From Amoebidium appalachense (Eukaryota > Ichthyosporea), in NCBI GenBank assembly GCA_963693365.1, contig CAVNZM010000011.1, forward strand, positions 1 to 64,000: DNA of 64,000 bases, read 5' to 3'. Within the stretch, counting starts at the first letter, position 1; each line of letters opens with the position of its first letter. The position numbers and the translations under genes are program-made. The notes below the pieces were generated by a model. The model was not told the DNA's origin, ran no database searches, and was given only the letters and a program-made list of their open reading frames with translations. Of the stretch, positions 47,361 to 60,044 are shown piece after piece.

Positions 47361-50141
47361 ACACACACACACTTTTTAAACATGCACACGCGCGTGTGTG
47401 TGGACACGCAAGAACATACCGACTCACACCCAAAGGCACACGCATGCATAAAGCACAAATAGGCACACCTGATTGCATGAGCACCAACGTGCCGCCCAAA
47501 CACACCTCTATGCGCTGCCTGTATCCAGTCCAGTGCACATCTTGCGGTGGGAAGTTAGAAGAGCCCCTTCCTCCCCCCTCCCACCCCACGTTGCCCTTGG
47601 GGACCCTAACACCCACCCGTCCCGGCCGCTGGCTGCTCCCTCTCTTCTGCTTTCCATAGCTGGGTTCACTTCGTTTATGCAGTCATCCCTCCTCTGCATT
47701 CACAGTCACACAGAGATGCACGCACGTGTATGCACGTAGACACATGCGTGGGCACATACGTAATGAAAATATACACATCTGCATAAAAACCCCGCATTCA
47801 CTCATTGCTAGCATTCTGACGCACCGACACAGACAGCCTACACATGCAGACCGCACACAACACAATCCATGCCGACCCATGCATGCTCACTTGCCGGGTG
47901 CCCTTGCAGCCTGCAGCCAAGTGGTGTATCAACTGCTGCCCATGCACTGTGTATCACAATTGCTTGCTGTCTCTCTATCTTTCTCTATTCTTTCCCTCCC
48001 TCCCGCTCGCCCACTCCTCCTCTCTCTCTCTTTCTCTATTATTTCTCTCCCTCCCGCTCGCTCACTCTTCCCCTCTCTCTCTTTCTCTATTCTTTCTCTC
48101 CCTCCCGCTTGCTTACTCCCCTCTCTCTCTCTCTTTCTATTCTTTCCCTCCCGCTCACTCACTCCCCCTGACGTGGGCCCCCCCTGAGGATGGGCTCTGC
48201 TTATTATGCATACTCTTTATGTATGGCTTGCATTCTGCATCGTGTTATCCGTTTGTTCTTGTGTACTTCGTACTTTTTGACGCATTCAAAACCCCCCCCC
48301 CTCTCTTCCTCTATTCTTTCTCTCCCTCCCGCTCACTTACTCCCCCCTCTCTCTCTTTCTCTATTCTTTCCCTCCCTCCTGCTCACTCACTCCCCCCCGC
48401 CCCCCTCTCTCTTTCTATATTCTTTCACTCCCTGCTGCTCACTCACTCCCCTCTCTCTCTCTTTCTCTATTCTTTCCCTCCCTCCCGCTCACTCAAACCC
48501 CCCCCCCCCCCCCCCCTCTTTCTCTATTCTTTCCCTCCCTTCCGCTCACTCACTCCCCCCTCTCTCTCTTTTCTGTCTCCGGGCCCTCCCTCGCCCACAC
48601 ACTCGAGTCCCTCCCCCCCCCCCCCCCCTCTCACCCCAGCTAGCCTGCCCCAATTCTCTGTCTCACCCCCTTTGCCGCCACGCCCCCTCTCTCGTCACCT
48701 CCTTGCTCCACTACCCCCCCCCCCCCTCCCCCCCCCCCCCCCCCCCCCCGCTCTCCCCCAAAGTTTCTTTCTTTCCCCACATCCTCCTCCCCTCCCTGGC
48801 TTTCTGTCTGTGTGATTCTCACGCCACCAGGCCACCACCTACGTCTCCTAAAGGGGGTTTCTTTTAGACTTTTGGGGCCGGGCCGGGTCAGGGGGAATTC
48901 TAGCTATATGATTGGCGTGCTGCGCATCAGTTGCGCACCATCGTTCCGCGGGCAGCAAAGTTCAGATGCGCCTAATACAACAAAAAAGAAAAAGAGAACA
49001 GAAGAAAAAGAAATAAAGAAGGGAATAATAATAATAAAGTGTTAGGAAGATGATTGCAGTTCATATCATGATTTATATGCTGAACAAATGGCTTGACCCG
49101 GATGTGCTGAAATGGGAACAATTAATTGGCCTAAAAGAAACCCCCTTTAACCCCTGTTTCTATCCCCCCCCCTCCCGCTCCCCCTTCACACCCGCCTGAA
49201 CCCCCCTCTGCATGCATGCACGTGCAGGTCAGCAAGGTGCTGCCGGGTGCCGAGCTCAGCCTCAGTGCGCATGCCGGGCAGGCAGCCAATGCACTTGTGC
49301 TGCTGGGGGTGCTCTCTGCCATCCTATTGGCCATGCTCTACCGCCACTATCTATTGGCTAGGGGTCAGGGCCCGCACTTTCTGCGCCACTACCTGCTGAC
49401 GGCCGGGGCGGTGCTGGGGGTGCACGTGGCACTGTTTTTCTCCCCGGGCAGCAACCGTGTGCATGTGCACCACTACTACTGGGCCTGGCTGCTGGCCCAT
49501 CTGTGCCTGTTTCATGACGACACCAGCCGCATGGCCCAGGCCCTCTTCAGCGCCATCTTTGTGCACGGCCTGGCCTGCTTCGGCCACGAGAAGATCTTCT
49601 ACGACCCAGGCACTACCCCCGGTGCGTATGTGTGCTCGTGCCTGGGCATGCATGGCGCGGTGTGCTGTTGCTTTCTTTTTTGGCCCCCCGGGGGGGGGGG
49701 GGGGGGGGGGGAGGGGGAGGGAGTAGGAGGGGGAGAGGGGGGGGGGGGGGGGGGGGGAGAGGGGAGGTATATATATAGATATGCATGGTCTTTATGTGTA
49801 TCGAGGGTGGGTGTTCCTGTAGGCAGAGTGGGTCTGTATGGTGGATTTGTGGCGTGTATGTGCTTGTTGCTCAAAGGAGAGAATGGGGCCACTGTTGGGT
49901 ATGGTACTTATACTAATGCTGGGTGTGGGTTATCACTGTTGGGTATAGTACTTATACTAATGCTGGGTGTGGGTTATCACTGTTGGGTATGGTACTTATA
50001 CTAATGCTGGGTGTGGGTTCACTGTTGGGTATGGTACTTATACAAAGCTAACAGTGCAGGGTGTGGTACTTATACATGCCTAATGCTGGTTTTTGGGTCA
50101 CAGGCGAGCTTCAAGCAGCCCAGGCAGCCATGGCGCCATAG
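46477..50141 (+). CDS. Multi-pass membrane protein with H-x-H-H-Y-Y motif
   Basis: Exons 46477-46854, 49228-49621 and 50104-50141 join in phase to 269 aa (TAG stop). Six to eight hydrophobic helices are visible (about 1-22, 45-67, 82-98, 108-125, 145-163, 178-196, 208-222 and 228-244). A conserved-looking cluster RVHVHHYYWAW (203-213; H205, H207, H208, Y209, Y210) is followed by FHDDTSRMAQ and a helix with FVHGLACFG. I associate this arrangement with an uncharacterised membrane family in protists, without function. The His cluster could bind metal or sit in an active site within the membrane; this is inference. The 2.4-kb intron 1 contains a MITE copy and a CTCTTTCTCTATT minisatellite. The last exon encodes only 12 residues but its phase match is exact. 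Confidence 0.75.
47187..47258. repeat. (CA)n microsatellite
   Basis: Pure CA tract in intron 1 of the membrane-protein gene, with further CA tracts at 47325-47375. Confidence 0.9.
47975..48745 (+). repeat. Pyrimidine-rich minisatellite and C runs
   Basis: About ten copies of a CTCTCTCTTTCTCTATTCTT unit with CCCTCCCGCTCACTCACTCC, length about 50-60 bp, then C runs (48610-48627, 48714-48749). Intron 1 of the membrane-protein gene. Confidence 0.85.
48851..49147. mobile_element. MITE copy 2 (297 bp)
   Basis: Perfect 17-bp terminal inverted repeats (AAGGGGGTTTCTTTTAG), flanked by TA on both sides (CTAA left, TTAA right). It is collinear with the copy at 20408-20707. It lies in intron 1 of the membrane-protein gene, about 80 bp before exon 2. 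Confidence 0.85.
49690..50045 (+). repeat. G runs and about 44-bp minisatellite (last intron)
   Basis: G runs with GGA steps (49690-49767), then about three and a half copies of a unit containing GTTGGGTATGGTACTTATAC and TAATGCTGGGTGTGGG (49893-50045). Confidence 0.85.
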
Positions 50142-53100
50142 CTGCACCTTAAGGCCTTAGTCTGTATTTGGATAGATGCGAGATATGTTTTAGATCAGTA
50201 GGCAGATAGTGTGTGTGGTTGGGTGGTATATTTGGATAGATGCAAGATATGTTTTTGAGCCGTAAGCAGATAGCTGGATGTGTGCCCGGACACCAGAACG
50301 ATAAATACGAGATGTATTTTTAGCAATATGGAGGTTTCTTTTTCTTGTTCTCGAATGGTATTTAGATCTATGGTATACTTTTAAATTTTAAGAAGTAGGG
50401 AGATACTGAATGTGTGCTCGGCAGGCTCTTTGCTACACTTAGATGTGTTCTTAAGCTGTAGGTATTTGGGTGGTGTGTGTGCTCGACCCATGCATGTACA
50501 TTTTGGATGCACATCTCTTTTGTCATATGAAGTTAGGCGCCAGGAGAACAGTTGGCATCTAGTGAAGCAAAAAGAGGATAGGCGCATTACCGATGTAGGT
50601 GCCCAGATCATGAAATGTAGTGGTGCACTGTAGATAGTCGAAATAAGCCGTGGCCCTAGGCCCTCTGGCAACTGCACCATCCAATAGAATGGCCGGGATG
50701 GTTGGTTGTGCAGTACAAGGCAATGTGCTGGCTGGATGGGACTAGCTTTGTATGCCGTGTGGTGGGGCAAAGGGGGGAGCAAATGTGTGCAATGCCCCCC
50801 TGCCCTGCTTGTGCAGGTTCCGATGCATATCCATAGCAGTAGTATATCCCAGTGATAGTGTTGTGTGTGTGCATTGATGTACCCTTAGGTCGTTATTCAT
50901 ATCAAGGGGTTTGATCCCAATTAGCACTGCAATGCATATCCAACGTGATATTCCTATGCATTAGGATGCATGCATGTCCATTGATGTATCAAGATATCGT
51001 CAAGTAGTCATGTATATCCATGATATATCCGTTTCAGACGTGGTTTGTATATCCATTGGTATACATATACCTATCAGTAGTTTTGTATATCTGTGGGCAT
51101 ATCCCTTGTCAGCCGCTATACATAGAGATGTCTCCCCCGAATTGACCCCATCCAATATAAAAACCCCCCACTAGCACTGAAATGTTGCCTCGGAGCATTT
51201 GAAGAAGTTCTGGGCAGCCACTGCCATGTCCTTCACTTCAACGGGCCGAGGCCCTGCAGGGGGGGGGGGGGGGGGCTAATTCGTGGGGTGCCGGGGGAGG
51301 GGGGGGGGGGGGGGGGGGAGGGACTGCCGGTCAATCCGAATCCACCAGTAAGAGCATCCCAACAATGTGGGCCAGTACATGTGCATGACCCCACCCACCA
51401 AACCTGGGCGCTAGCATGTTCTTTGGGCGGCATCTCAGTGCCTATGGGCGTGGCACTGGCAGGGGGGAGGGTGGGCGGGGGGTTACTGTGTACCTAGGCC
51501 CCGGAAGGGGGAGAGGGCCTGAAGAGGGGGAAGAAGAAGGCAGAGGGGGGAGGGGGGGGGGGGGGGGGGGGGGGGGGGCCTGGAAAGCAGGAGTTGGGGC
51601 GAGGGGGCCCATGCTAGCCTGACAGGGTTCGGGTGTGTGTGCGTGTGTGTGTGGGTTGGGGGGGGGGGGGGGGGGGAGGGGGGGGGGGGGGGTATGGTGC
51701 CTGGGGAAGCAGGATGTAGGGCCCCGGGGCCGGCCAAGCTTGGGAGAAGGAGGGGAGGGAGGGAGGGGGGAGGAGGGGGAGGGGAGGGGAGAAGCCCGAA
51801 AGGAAGGAGGAGAGAGAGGGCAGAGGCAGCATCAGGCCTGGCTCAGCCAGAGGAACACAGACCATTTGGTATCCGGATCCTATCATGATCAGGAGGTAAG
51901 CTTAAGAGGCATATGAGAAGCCATCAGAGACTAGAGGCACAAATCAATTGGCACAAAGCTCAGTTCGTCAATACCTTATGGCATTGTCGCAACCGTGCAC
52001 CACCTCCATCCAATACACTGGCGCCTTGTTTGCACTGCTACGCTTCACAATAAGGGGCATTGCACGGCCACACTTATTAGGACTTGTGGGTCACTTGGAT
52101 TCCGTCCCTTTGCATGGCGCAACCAGCAGGCTAGATTCACAGTTGTCCAGGCAGCTGACCCTGCCCCAATCAGATATCCAGATTTGCTGCTTAAGGCAAC
52201 TGATAGAGCACCCGGGTGGCTGAGAGGCCAGAGTGGGCTGTGTGCAGCACTCAGGCCTTCAGGTTTGATTTTAAATGCAGAAGAGGGCAACGATTATCAT
52301 AATGAAAGTTTTGTGGGCAGATATTCATTCATGAACCCCCCCCCCCCCCCTCCCCCCCGGCCCCCACATACACACCAAGCAACCTGAGAATTTGTTGATA
52401 TGTAAGCCAGCCAATCAGGAGGCAGCTAGTGCATTCCCCTGCACACACGTGACAGCACGGTGCCGTGTGCAGCTAACTATGTGCCCCCTCAGCCAAAGCC
52501 CCTGCACACACATGCACCAGTCAGCCTCCTGGCTGCACGCGTGGAAACGGGCCGGCAGGGCTGTGCAAGGGGGTACACCGCAGGTAGAAAGGGGCCAGAG
52601 GGGAGTAACGGGTAGGGGCCCACGGGAGGGCGGCGAGGGGGGAGGGGAGGGGGGAGGGGGGTGGGGGGGGGAAGGGGGAGGGGGGGCCCGGGGGGAGGGG
52701 GGCGGGCCTTGGTAACTCAGCTCTTTTGCTGTGTTGGTAGACAGCGGACGGTTTTGGGTTGCACAGCCCATCATGTTTGCTACGTGGGACCGTCCTTAAA
52801 TCATCACGGTGATCCATGTTCATATACGGGCCATACATATGCAGAGTGCACCCACCCTCGCCGGCCACCAGACACCATATGCCGACCACTGGTAGCAAAA
52901 CAGTCGCGTGACTCTTTTTGAACCACAACCAGAGTCTGCGTGCTTTGATTGGTTGTGGTGTGTGGCCCATGAGGGCATGAAAGCAGAATGTCATAGCATA
53001 TTGTGGCCACATGGTGAGCCTGGGCCCATACGGCCATGCACTGTGCTGCGACCAGTGGCCCAACCATACCTCCATTGTTCCTGGCCCCCTACTAAGGCCC

Positions 53101-53442
53101 ATGCCTTCCCCCACCAATGCCCGAACATATCAATGCATGTGGCCAGCAGCATGCAGGTGGGTGGAAGCCACGTGTGGCCACCACGTGCACTGGCAGTCTG
53201 CTCACGGGTGTAATGTGGATGCTTTTGGCCGGGAGATGGTATGCTGCATGGGCCAAGCCCTGCACGGTCAAAGATGCACACTGGCCACATGGCTGGGCAG
53301 GTGCATTGGGTACTGTGTGGCGCCAGGCGGTGGCATGGGTGACTACACCTGGTGCTGGGGCCCATTTCCTGACTTGCAACATGGACGGTTACTCTTGAAC
53401 GCCCCTGGGCCAGGAATTGGCCCTGCCACACTATCCTATTAC

Positions 53443-53478
<36 letters not shown>

Positions 53479-53674
53479 AAGGTGTTTTCAAGTCCATTGT
53501 CCCTTCCGCATGCATGCCCGCTCGTAGTGTGCATGCCTCGTTGTAGCTGCTTTGAAAACTTCCAGGCAGAGGGACGGAAGGATATACGTACTTGGTGTGC
53601 AGGTTTTCACTGTCTCGGGCCCGTTGCCTTCCTACATCCGCGCAAACCTTGCTCGAGCTCTGACATTCCCTTAG

Positions 53675-53803
53675 CAATAATTTCGAAGAAAACTCCAAAA
53701 AGACATTTCACGTAAACAATAATTTCGAAGAAAACTCCAAAAAGACATTTCACGTAAGCAATAATTTACGAAGAAAACTCCAAAAAGACATTTCACGTAA
53801 ACC
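53675..53803 (+). repeat. 42-bp tandem repeat, three copies
   Basis: Three near-identical copies of a unit containing AATAATTTCGAAGAAAACTC and AAAAAGACATTTCACG. Unit length was measured from CAATAATTT words at 53675 and 53717. Confidence 0.9.
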
Positions 53804-53913
53804 CCTTTATGGCCTAAAAATAGGCTGCTGGGGCCCTCCGTGGTGTGGGCCTGGCTCCAATCAGCTCCTTGCAATGCAATTAATGGCAGTGTCGGTGCAG
53901 TTTGAAAAGGAGG

Positions 53914-54495
53914 GGGGCTCATTATTGCTGGCTTATTAGCACACATGAGTGCCGGGAAGGGGACCCGGGGACCCGGGGGGGGGGGGGGGGGGGGGAGGTG
54001 GGGCTCATAATTGCTGGAGGAGGGGGGGGGGGGGCTCATAATTGCTGGAGGGGGAGGGGGGCTCATAATTGCTGGAGGGGGGGGGGTTCATAATTGCTGG
54101 AGGGGGGGGCTCATAATTGCTGGAGGGGGGGGGGGGGGCGCATAATTGCTGGAGGAGGGGAGGGGGGAGGCTCATAATTGCTGGAGGGAGGGGGGGGGGG
54201 GGGGGCTCATAATTGCTGGAGGGGGGGGGGGGGCTCATAATTGCAGGAGGAGGGGGGGGGCTCATAATTGCTGGCTTATCAGCAGACATGAGTGTGGGGA
54301 AGGGGGCCGGGATGAGGGGGGGGGGAGAAAGGAGGGCCGGGGGGGGGGGGGGTGTCAAAATTGCTGGCTTATAGCACACATGAGTGCCGGGAAAGGGCCG
54401 CCCGGAGAGGGGGGGGGGGGGGGGGGGGGGGAGGGAGGCTCAATAATTATTCCTGGTATATCAGCACTCATGAGTGCCGGGAAGGGGACCGGGGG
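53914..54495 (+). repeat. GCTCATAATTGCTGGAGG plus G-run array
   Basis: About ten units of GCTCATAATTGCTGGAGG, each followed by a G run of 6-25 nt. They are punctuated four times by a longer module ending CA(T/G)GAGTG(C/T)(C/G)GG-(G/A)AAGGG (near 53930, 54263, 54365, 54460). G runs are spaced so that many overlapping G-quadruplexes are possible on the plus strand. Confidence 0.85.
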
Positions 54496-55220
54496 GAGTT
54501 GCTATATATAGCACACGACAAGACAGCGGCCCAGTAGAGGTATCGTATTGTGGCCCCATGGGCCCAGTGTATTTATTGGTATATTTAATGGGGTCGGAAG
54601 GCGATATACAGAGCACAAGTACACACGGACAACTCAATGCATGAATTGTACTCAAGAGTATGAACCATATGCAGAGCCCATCCCGGAAGGAGGCCCAAGC
54701 AATTCACAGTACCTGAGTTTTGGCCCATCCACCGTAATAATCAAGCCCATCTAAGAAAGGGGGCACCGGGGGGAGGGGGAGAGGGGGGGGGGGGGGGGGG
54801 GGGGGGGGTTGAATGCGGAACACGGTACGAAGTACGCATACACGAAGGACACATGCAAAGGCAAACATTCAAGTATGCGACATCAGCCATGCGCACAGTA
54901 TGCGTCATAAGCAGAGCCCATCCTCAGGGAGGGCCCAAGTCATCAATTGCGTCTGAGTTTCGACCCCTTAGCCCGCGTATATACGACTCTCCAACTCAAA
55001 CAGCAGCATCAACTAAACTGGGGGGGGGGGGGGGGGGGGGGGAGGGGGGGGAGGGGGGAGAGAGAGAGAGAGGAGGACGGCGAGAGAGAAACAAGGGAGA
55101 GCGAGAAAGAGGAGGAGAATCAAAAGGAGATAAAGAGAGAGTGGTGGGTAGATGCCAGTGGGTGGATGGGCGGATAGATGGATGGGTGTGTGGTGGGGGG
55201 GAGCAGGGGAGGCTGCCCCC

Positions 55221-55259
<39 letters not shown>

Positions 55260-55617
55260 TGCATCAAAAGCAGACCGACGTGTACATAGCATGCCACATA
55301 CAACCATGCACACCAGCCATTGAATCAAGCCGTATGCAGACTCAATGTGTGCAATTTACGAACATACCGCGGGAATACAAGAGATAATGGCATGCCAAAG
55401 CAAACACCTCATAGTTAATGTATGCAAAACAAACATGCGAGTATACATGTAACACGATTAGGCCGCACCCTTACGCAAAAGCCAAGTAATAGACTATGTT
55501 CAGAGGGAGGGGGGAAGGGGGGGTGAGGGGGGGAGCCAAGTTATTGACTGTGGAGGGAAGAGGGGAGGAAGGGGTGGAGGGGGAGGGGGGGGGGGAGGGG
55601 GGAAAGAGCTTAAGCTC

Positions 55618-55650
55618 GTGTATCACATTCTAAGCTTGAATGTGATACAC
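55618..55650. other. Perfect 13-bp hairpin
   Basis: GTGTATCACATTC (55618-55630) and GAATGTGATACAC (55638-55650) flank a 7-nt loop TAAGCTT. No Pol III stop or gene lies nearby. Function unknown. Confidence 0.7.
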
Positions 55651-56734
55651 AATAGGAAGTATAAATCTGAAACTAATAATGAGGGAAATTGGTAGAAGAT
55701 GGGCCCGGGAAGGTGCCCGGGGAGGAGGAGGGGGGGGGGAGGGGTGGCAAGTGATAGCATATGGAGAGCGGGGGACAGGGGGGAGAGGGGGGAATGGTAT
55801 TTAACAAGGGGTGTCGGAGCCACCTGTGGCAACCCACACCCACTCATACTCCCCCCAACCCCTCTGCAAACAAGCAAATAGAAGGTAACCTTTCTGTACA
55901 CCTCCCTCCCAGTTGTTTTTTTGTTTCGGTATCTCCTGCCTGATCGAGGTTTTGCACTTCCGATAAGTAACGAGAGGGAAATCATGCCTGAGCAGCACAT
56001 AGAGAGGATGCCCCTCGCCTTTCTACCCCCCCCCCCCCTCCCCCGGATACACCCACTCCGTCCCTCCCCTTCCCTCCCTCCCTCCACTCCCCCTGCCCAA
56101 ACACATAAGAGTCGTAACAGACAAATAAACAACACAAACCATGCCTTAGAGCACACCTACGCCGTCGACCACAGCAACTCGGAAAAAACTCTGAGGAGCA
56201 AGCCAGGGGTTAGAGGGTTGTACCTGAGCCGTGCTCTCCTGCAGACAATGGGAGGTGTTGCAGTGCTCAGAGACCACGGCCACGTGTGGGGTGAAGGGTG
56301 TGCTATCCGGGGTCTCCTGTGTGTGTGCTTAGATGGAAGGGGCCTTGCACTTGCATGGATGGTGTTTATTGTGTGTGTATGTGTACATCTTTGGCGTGTG
56401 TGCGGTTGTGCTTGTGTTTGCGTCTATCTACGTAGTTTACGTGTCCTGTGTATTGTGTGTTTGTGTGTTCGCACGCGCTCACGGGAGCCTGTGTGTCTAC
56501 GGGCGCGTGTGTGAATGTGCGCGTGCACGTGTGCTTATGGCTTTACAGGCATGGGAGCGTGTATGAAAGCTGGAGTACGTGCTGGTGTGTGCGTGTGTGC
56601 GTGTTGTGTGTCCAGCATATGCTGTAGTTGATATTAGTGCGTTAATGCTTGTGTGTGTGTGTGCAGGCTTGCATGCACACCACCGTCCTTGCGAGCGTGT
56701 GCTTTTGCTATGTATGCGGTTGAGAGAATGGTTG

Positions 56735-56739
56735 TTTGT

Positions 56740-56814
<75 letters not shown>

Positions 56815-56830
56815 TTCGTGCACGTGTGCG
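56735..56830. repeat. (GTGCGC)n-type tract
   Basis: Alternating GTGTGCGTGTGCGC units, a purine-pyrimidine alternation that could form Z-DNA. Confidence 0.85.
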
Positions 56831-57739
56831 TACGTAGCTGTATGTGGCGTGTTGTGTTGTGTATGCGGTCATGTGTCTCCGTGCAGTGATGTGTGTGTTG
56901 AGCTAAAAATGCTGAAACCATCCCGTTGTGGGCAGACCGTGGTGCCTGGTTGTGCAGTAACGCGTTTCTTTCTTGCCTGCACGCTGTGTATTGAGTGTTG
57001 CCGCAGGCCCTGCCTGGTCCCAAGAGGTGCTGGGCTGCGCGGGCTGTGGGTCGAAAGCGGGGCAGTGTATGCATGCACACAGTGTGTCGGCCCTCAGGCA
57101 CACGCTGGCAACAAGCACTTGCCCACAAGCGCGGCATGCTGAGACTGGAAACAGAAGTTGCCGGGCGACTCATTGTCAATCGCCCGCCCATTGTGCCAGG
57201 CCTCCAGCTGATTGGTCTAAAGGTTCATGCCTAATATGGAAGGCTGGATGGGGAAGTCAGACAGAGTTGTTTGATTGGATACCCCAACCCGTCCGCTCAA
57301 ATATGATTGGTGTGGAATGCGTAGAAGGCTCGTTGAAACAGCTGATATGATTGGCTAAATATGGAGATAGTGTAAAAGCAAGTTCAACCGGGTCCGTGAC
57401 AACCAGATGCAGTTGAGCACGTCTCAGAAGTAGTCGTTAGAACGGGCTTAGCACTGATTTTTTTTTTCCGGATAACATTTTTTTTGATTTTTAGATACCA
57501 AAACTAGAACGGATAATCTTATTCGGTGCTACACAAGAGATGAAAATAAATTCAAATCAGTGACTCGAGATCTGGGTATTGGCGAGCCGATCGGCATACC
57601 GATCCGCCTGATTCCGCTCCCTTGCTAGCTACAATTTCAGCTCAACGCACATTATTTTTGGCTAACAGTTGTGCAACTAAGTTCTGCCCACTATTAGCTA
57701 TTTGTATGCAGCAACAACTAGTACAGTACTACATCGGTA

Positions 57740-58251
57740 TAAAGTGTGTGTCTAAATAAAGCAAAATACGTGACTACAACTTCCTTCGGCGGAGAACCTT
57801 GGAGCGCGGCCAGTGGGGGGAGCGTGGTGTCACAAACTTAAAGGTGAGTAAATTTTCCTGACTGGAATCATTGAGCCTCGTTTAATGACCCTTCCCCTAA
57901 TAGCCTATCATAAACATTATTATCCGGTAATAGTATATTATAGACCTTGTTGAATATAAAATAAGGCATTTTTTTTATAAAAATTCTAATTTTAATCACT
58001 TTTTGCAGCCTCCAAATCGAACAATGGTCATAGAAGGAGCAGATGGCTCGCTGGTCCAAAAGGCAACATTATTTTGCCCCCTTCCGAAAGAATTGGGCTG
58101 TGTGCCGTGCAAAACCGCGTTCCACCCAAGGCAGCCTTGTCAGTTGGTCCTTGCAAGGTGGGTGTCGGACTGTCTGGCGGTCGGTGCGCTCTGTGGGTGT
58201 GCTTTAGGGAGCAGGCCTTGACGCTTTCCCCCGCAGACCGCAACCTATAAC
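57740..58251 (+). promoter_or_regulatory. Probable 5' UTR exons of methylmalonyl-CoA mutase
   Basis: A strong donor AAG/GTGAGTAA (exon end 57843) and acceptor TTTTTGCAG (58007-58008) define a U-rich 165-bp intron. A second donor GCAAG/GTGGGT (exon end 58157) and acceptor CCCCCGCAG (58235-58236) lie just 15 nt before the mutase ATG. CGGTATAAAG at about 57734 could be the TATA box. Inferred from splice signals only; a separate short gene is an alternative. Confidence 0.4.
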
Positions 58252-59228
58252 ATGCCAGGAATACTGCAGGCTCTCGCCACATACGCGCCGGCTGTGGTGC
58301 AGCCGCTGAGGCAGCATGCCAGCCTCGTGGTAGGGCTTTCTCTCCCTAGCGTTGGTGCGGGGGGCCAGCTGGTGGGTGCTGACTTGTGTGCAGGTGCGCA
58401 CAGCAGCCTACGCCACGTCGGCCAAGGCGAAGGAGAAGTGGCTGGCACAGGCCAGCAAGGAGCTGAAGGGAAAGAACCCCGAGGAGGCTCTGGCCTGGCA
58501 CACCCAGGATGTAGGTTCCGCCCTGGCACACACAGGGGGTTGCTCAACTGGGAGGTTCGGGAGTGTTGGCCTAGGGGTGGCTTTCACCTGAAGATTTTCA
58601 CTGGGCACGTTCTCTGGTCCTCCACACTTGGTCTAGTCAAATTGCTACGCTACTTGGCTTTGTGGTTTTGACTTAACCTTTTTCAGCTAGAGGCCCTGCT
58701 CTTTGACAGGACAAGCAGGGAAGGTTAAATGGAGAACAGGGGCAGTTGCAGGGCTGCTACCGGTCTCCCTACTGGTGGCCAGAGAGGCTGGGCACAGGCT
58801 GACGGGAATGGGACAGAACATCACGATCAAGCCGCTGTACACCAGCGACGACTATGTCGAGAACAACGAGCTCCCCGGCCTGTTCCCCTACACACGTGGC
58901 CCCAACGCCACAATGTACGCCAACCGGCCGTGGACTATCCGGCAGTATGCTGGGTTCAGCACGGTAGAGGAGAGTAACGCCTTTTACCTCAAAAACATTG
59001 CCGCCGGGCAGCAAGGTCTGAGTGTGGCCTTCGATCTGGCTACCCATCGTGGGTGGGTGCAAAGACCCTGAAGGGGGGGGGGGGGGGGGGGGAGGGGGGA
59101 GGGGGCAGTTGCTGACGGATCCTTGCAGGTACGACTCTGACAACCCACGTGTGGTCGGTGACGTGGGCATGGCTGGTGTGGCCATCGATTCTGTTGAGGA
59201 CATGAAGGTGAGTTTGGGGGGTGTTTTT

Positions 59229-59259
<31 letters not shown>

Positions 59260-60009
59260 GGGGAATGTTCTTTGGGACCGAATCAGGGACGGAGAGTTCT
59301 GGCAGGACAAGGAGTTGCCAGAGAGAAGAGAGCTTATGTCTCGACGGTGGCGCAAGGATTGGTGTTTGTGCGGCTTCTATTATTAGTAACTCGCGGGGAT
59401 TTCTCTCTCTTGGTAGCCCAAGGGAGCTCGCTAGTGTCAGTAGAAAGTGCCGGTGTGCTGGGGGACTGCACGGCTATGTTTTATGTTCTTTGTGGTGGCC
59501 GGGTGTGTGTGCTGACGCGTGGAGCTGCAGCAATTGTTCGACCAAATCCCTCTGGACAAAATGAGTGTGTCCATGACCATGAATGGTGCTGTGCTGCCCA
59601 TTCTCGGCATGTACGTGGCGGCCGCCGAGGAATCGGTAAGCTACCCCTTCTGTGTGCCTGCTCGCGCCGTCTATCGTGATAGTCAACCTCCCTCTTCTAT
59701 AGCCTTCCCTTGCCCGGCCGTCCGCATCCTGTGTTCGTTTGTGCGCGGTGGTCTTAGATTTGCTTTGTGTCCTTGTACTTTGTTCTGTACTCTAACCTCT
59801 CTCTGCCCTCCTCCCCACTCTTGCCATGGCCCCACCAGCTCCTTGTACGTGCTTGTCATGGAGCACTCTTGTACGAACCTCACATAGGATTTCCTCTGTC
59901 AGGCATGCATGCCCTCTCACCCTTACTGTGAACATAACCGGGAAGGATTCTTGCTCCATTTATTCTCCATCTGTGTGTGTCGGGAAGTCCCAGATTGAAA
60001 GCGAAGAAT

Positions 60010-60044
<35 letters not shown>

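Larger units (their letters stand above)
50142..58008. other. Long interval without a supported gene
   Basis: It has G and C runs (51260-51335, 51550-51578, 51658-51692, 53443-53476, 54780-54808, 55020-55045, 55224-55259), a tRNA-like segment near 52208-52275 and the repeats listed below. Long open frames at 52991-53698 (minus) and 53011-53715 (plus) overlap on opposite strands and cross a C run, so I do not accept them. Weak exon-like stretches at 56240-56330 and 57004-57140 lack domain similarity. Four inverted CCAAT boxes cluster at 57211-57354. Confidence 0.5.

Noticed and set aside
52208-52275. GGTGGCTGAGAGGCCAG...GGTTTGATTTT considered as a tRNA-Leu/Ser gene
   Set aside because: A-box and B-box words are only approximate, the acceptor stem does not pair, and the anticodon arm is not closed.
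53011-53715. 234-residue plus-strand frame and a 235-residue minus-strand frame over the same DNA
   Set aside because: They overlap antisense, both cross a 34-nt C run, and neither shows a domain or splice support.
55623-56156. 177-residue minus-strand frame with hydrophobic start
   Set aside because: Glycine/proline stretches come from G and C runs; the start overlaps ordinary sequence with no promoter or homology.
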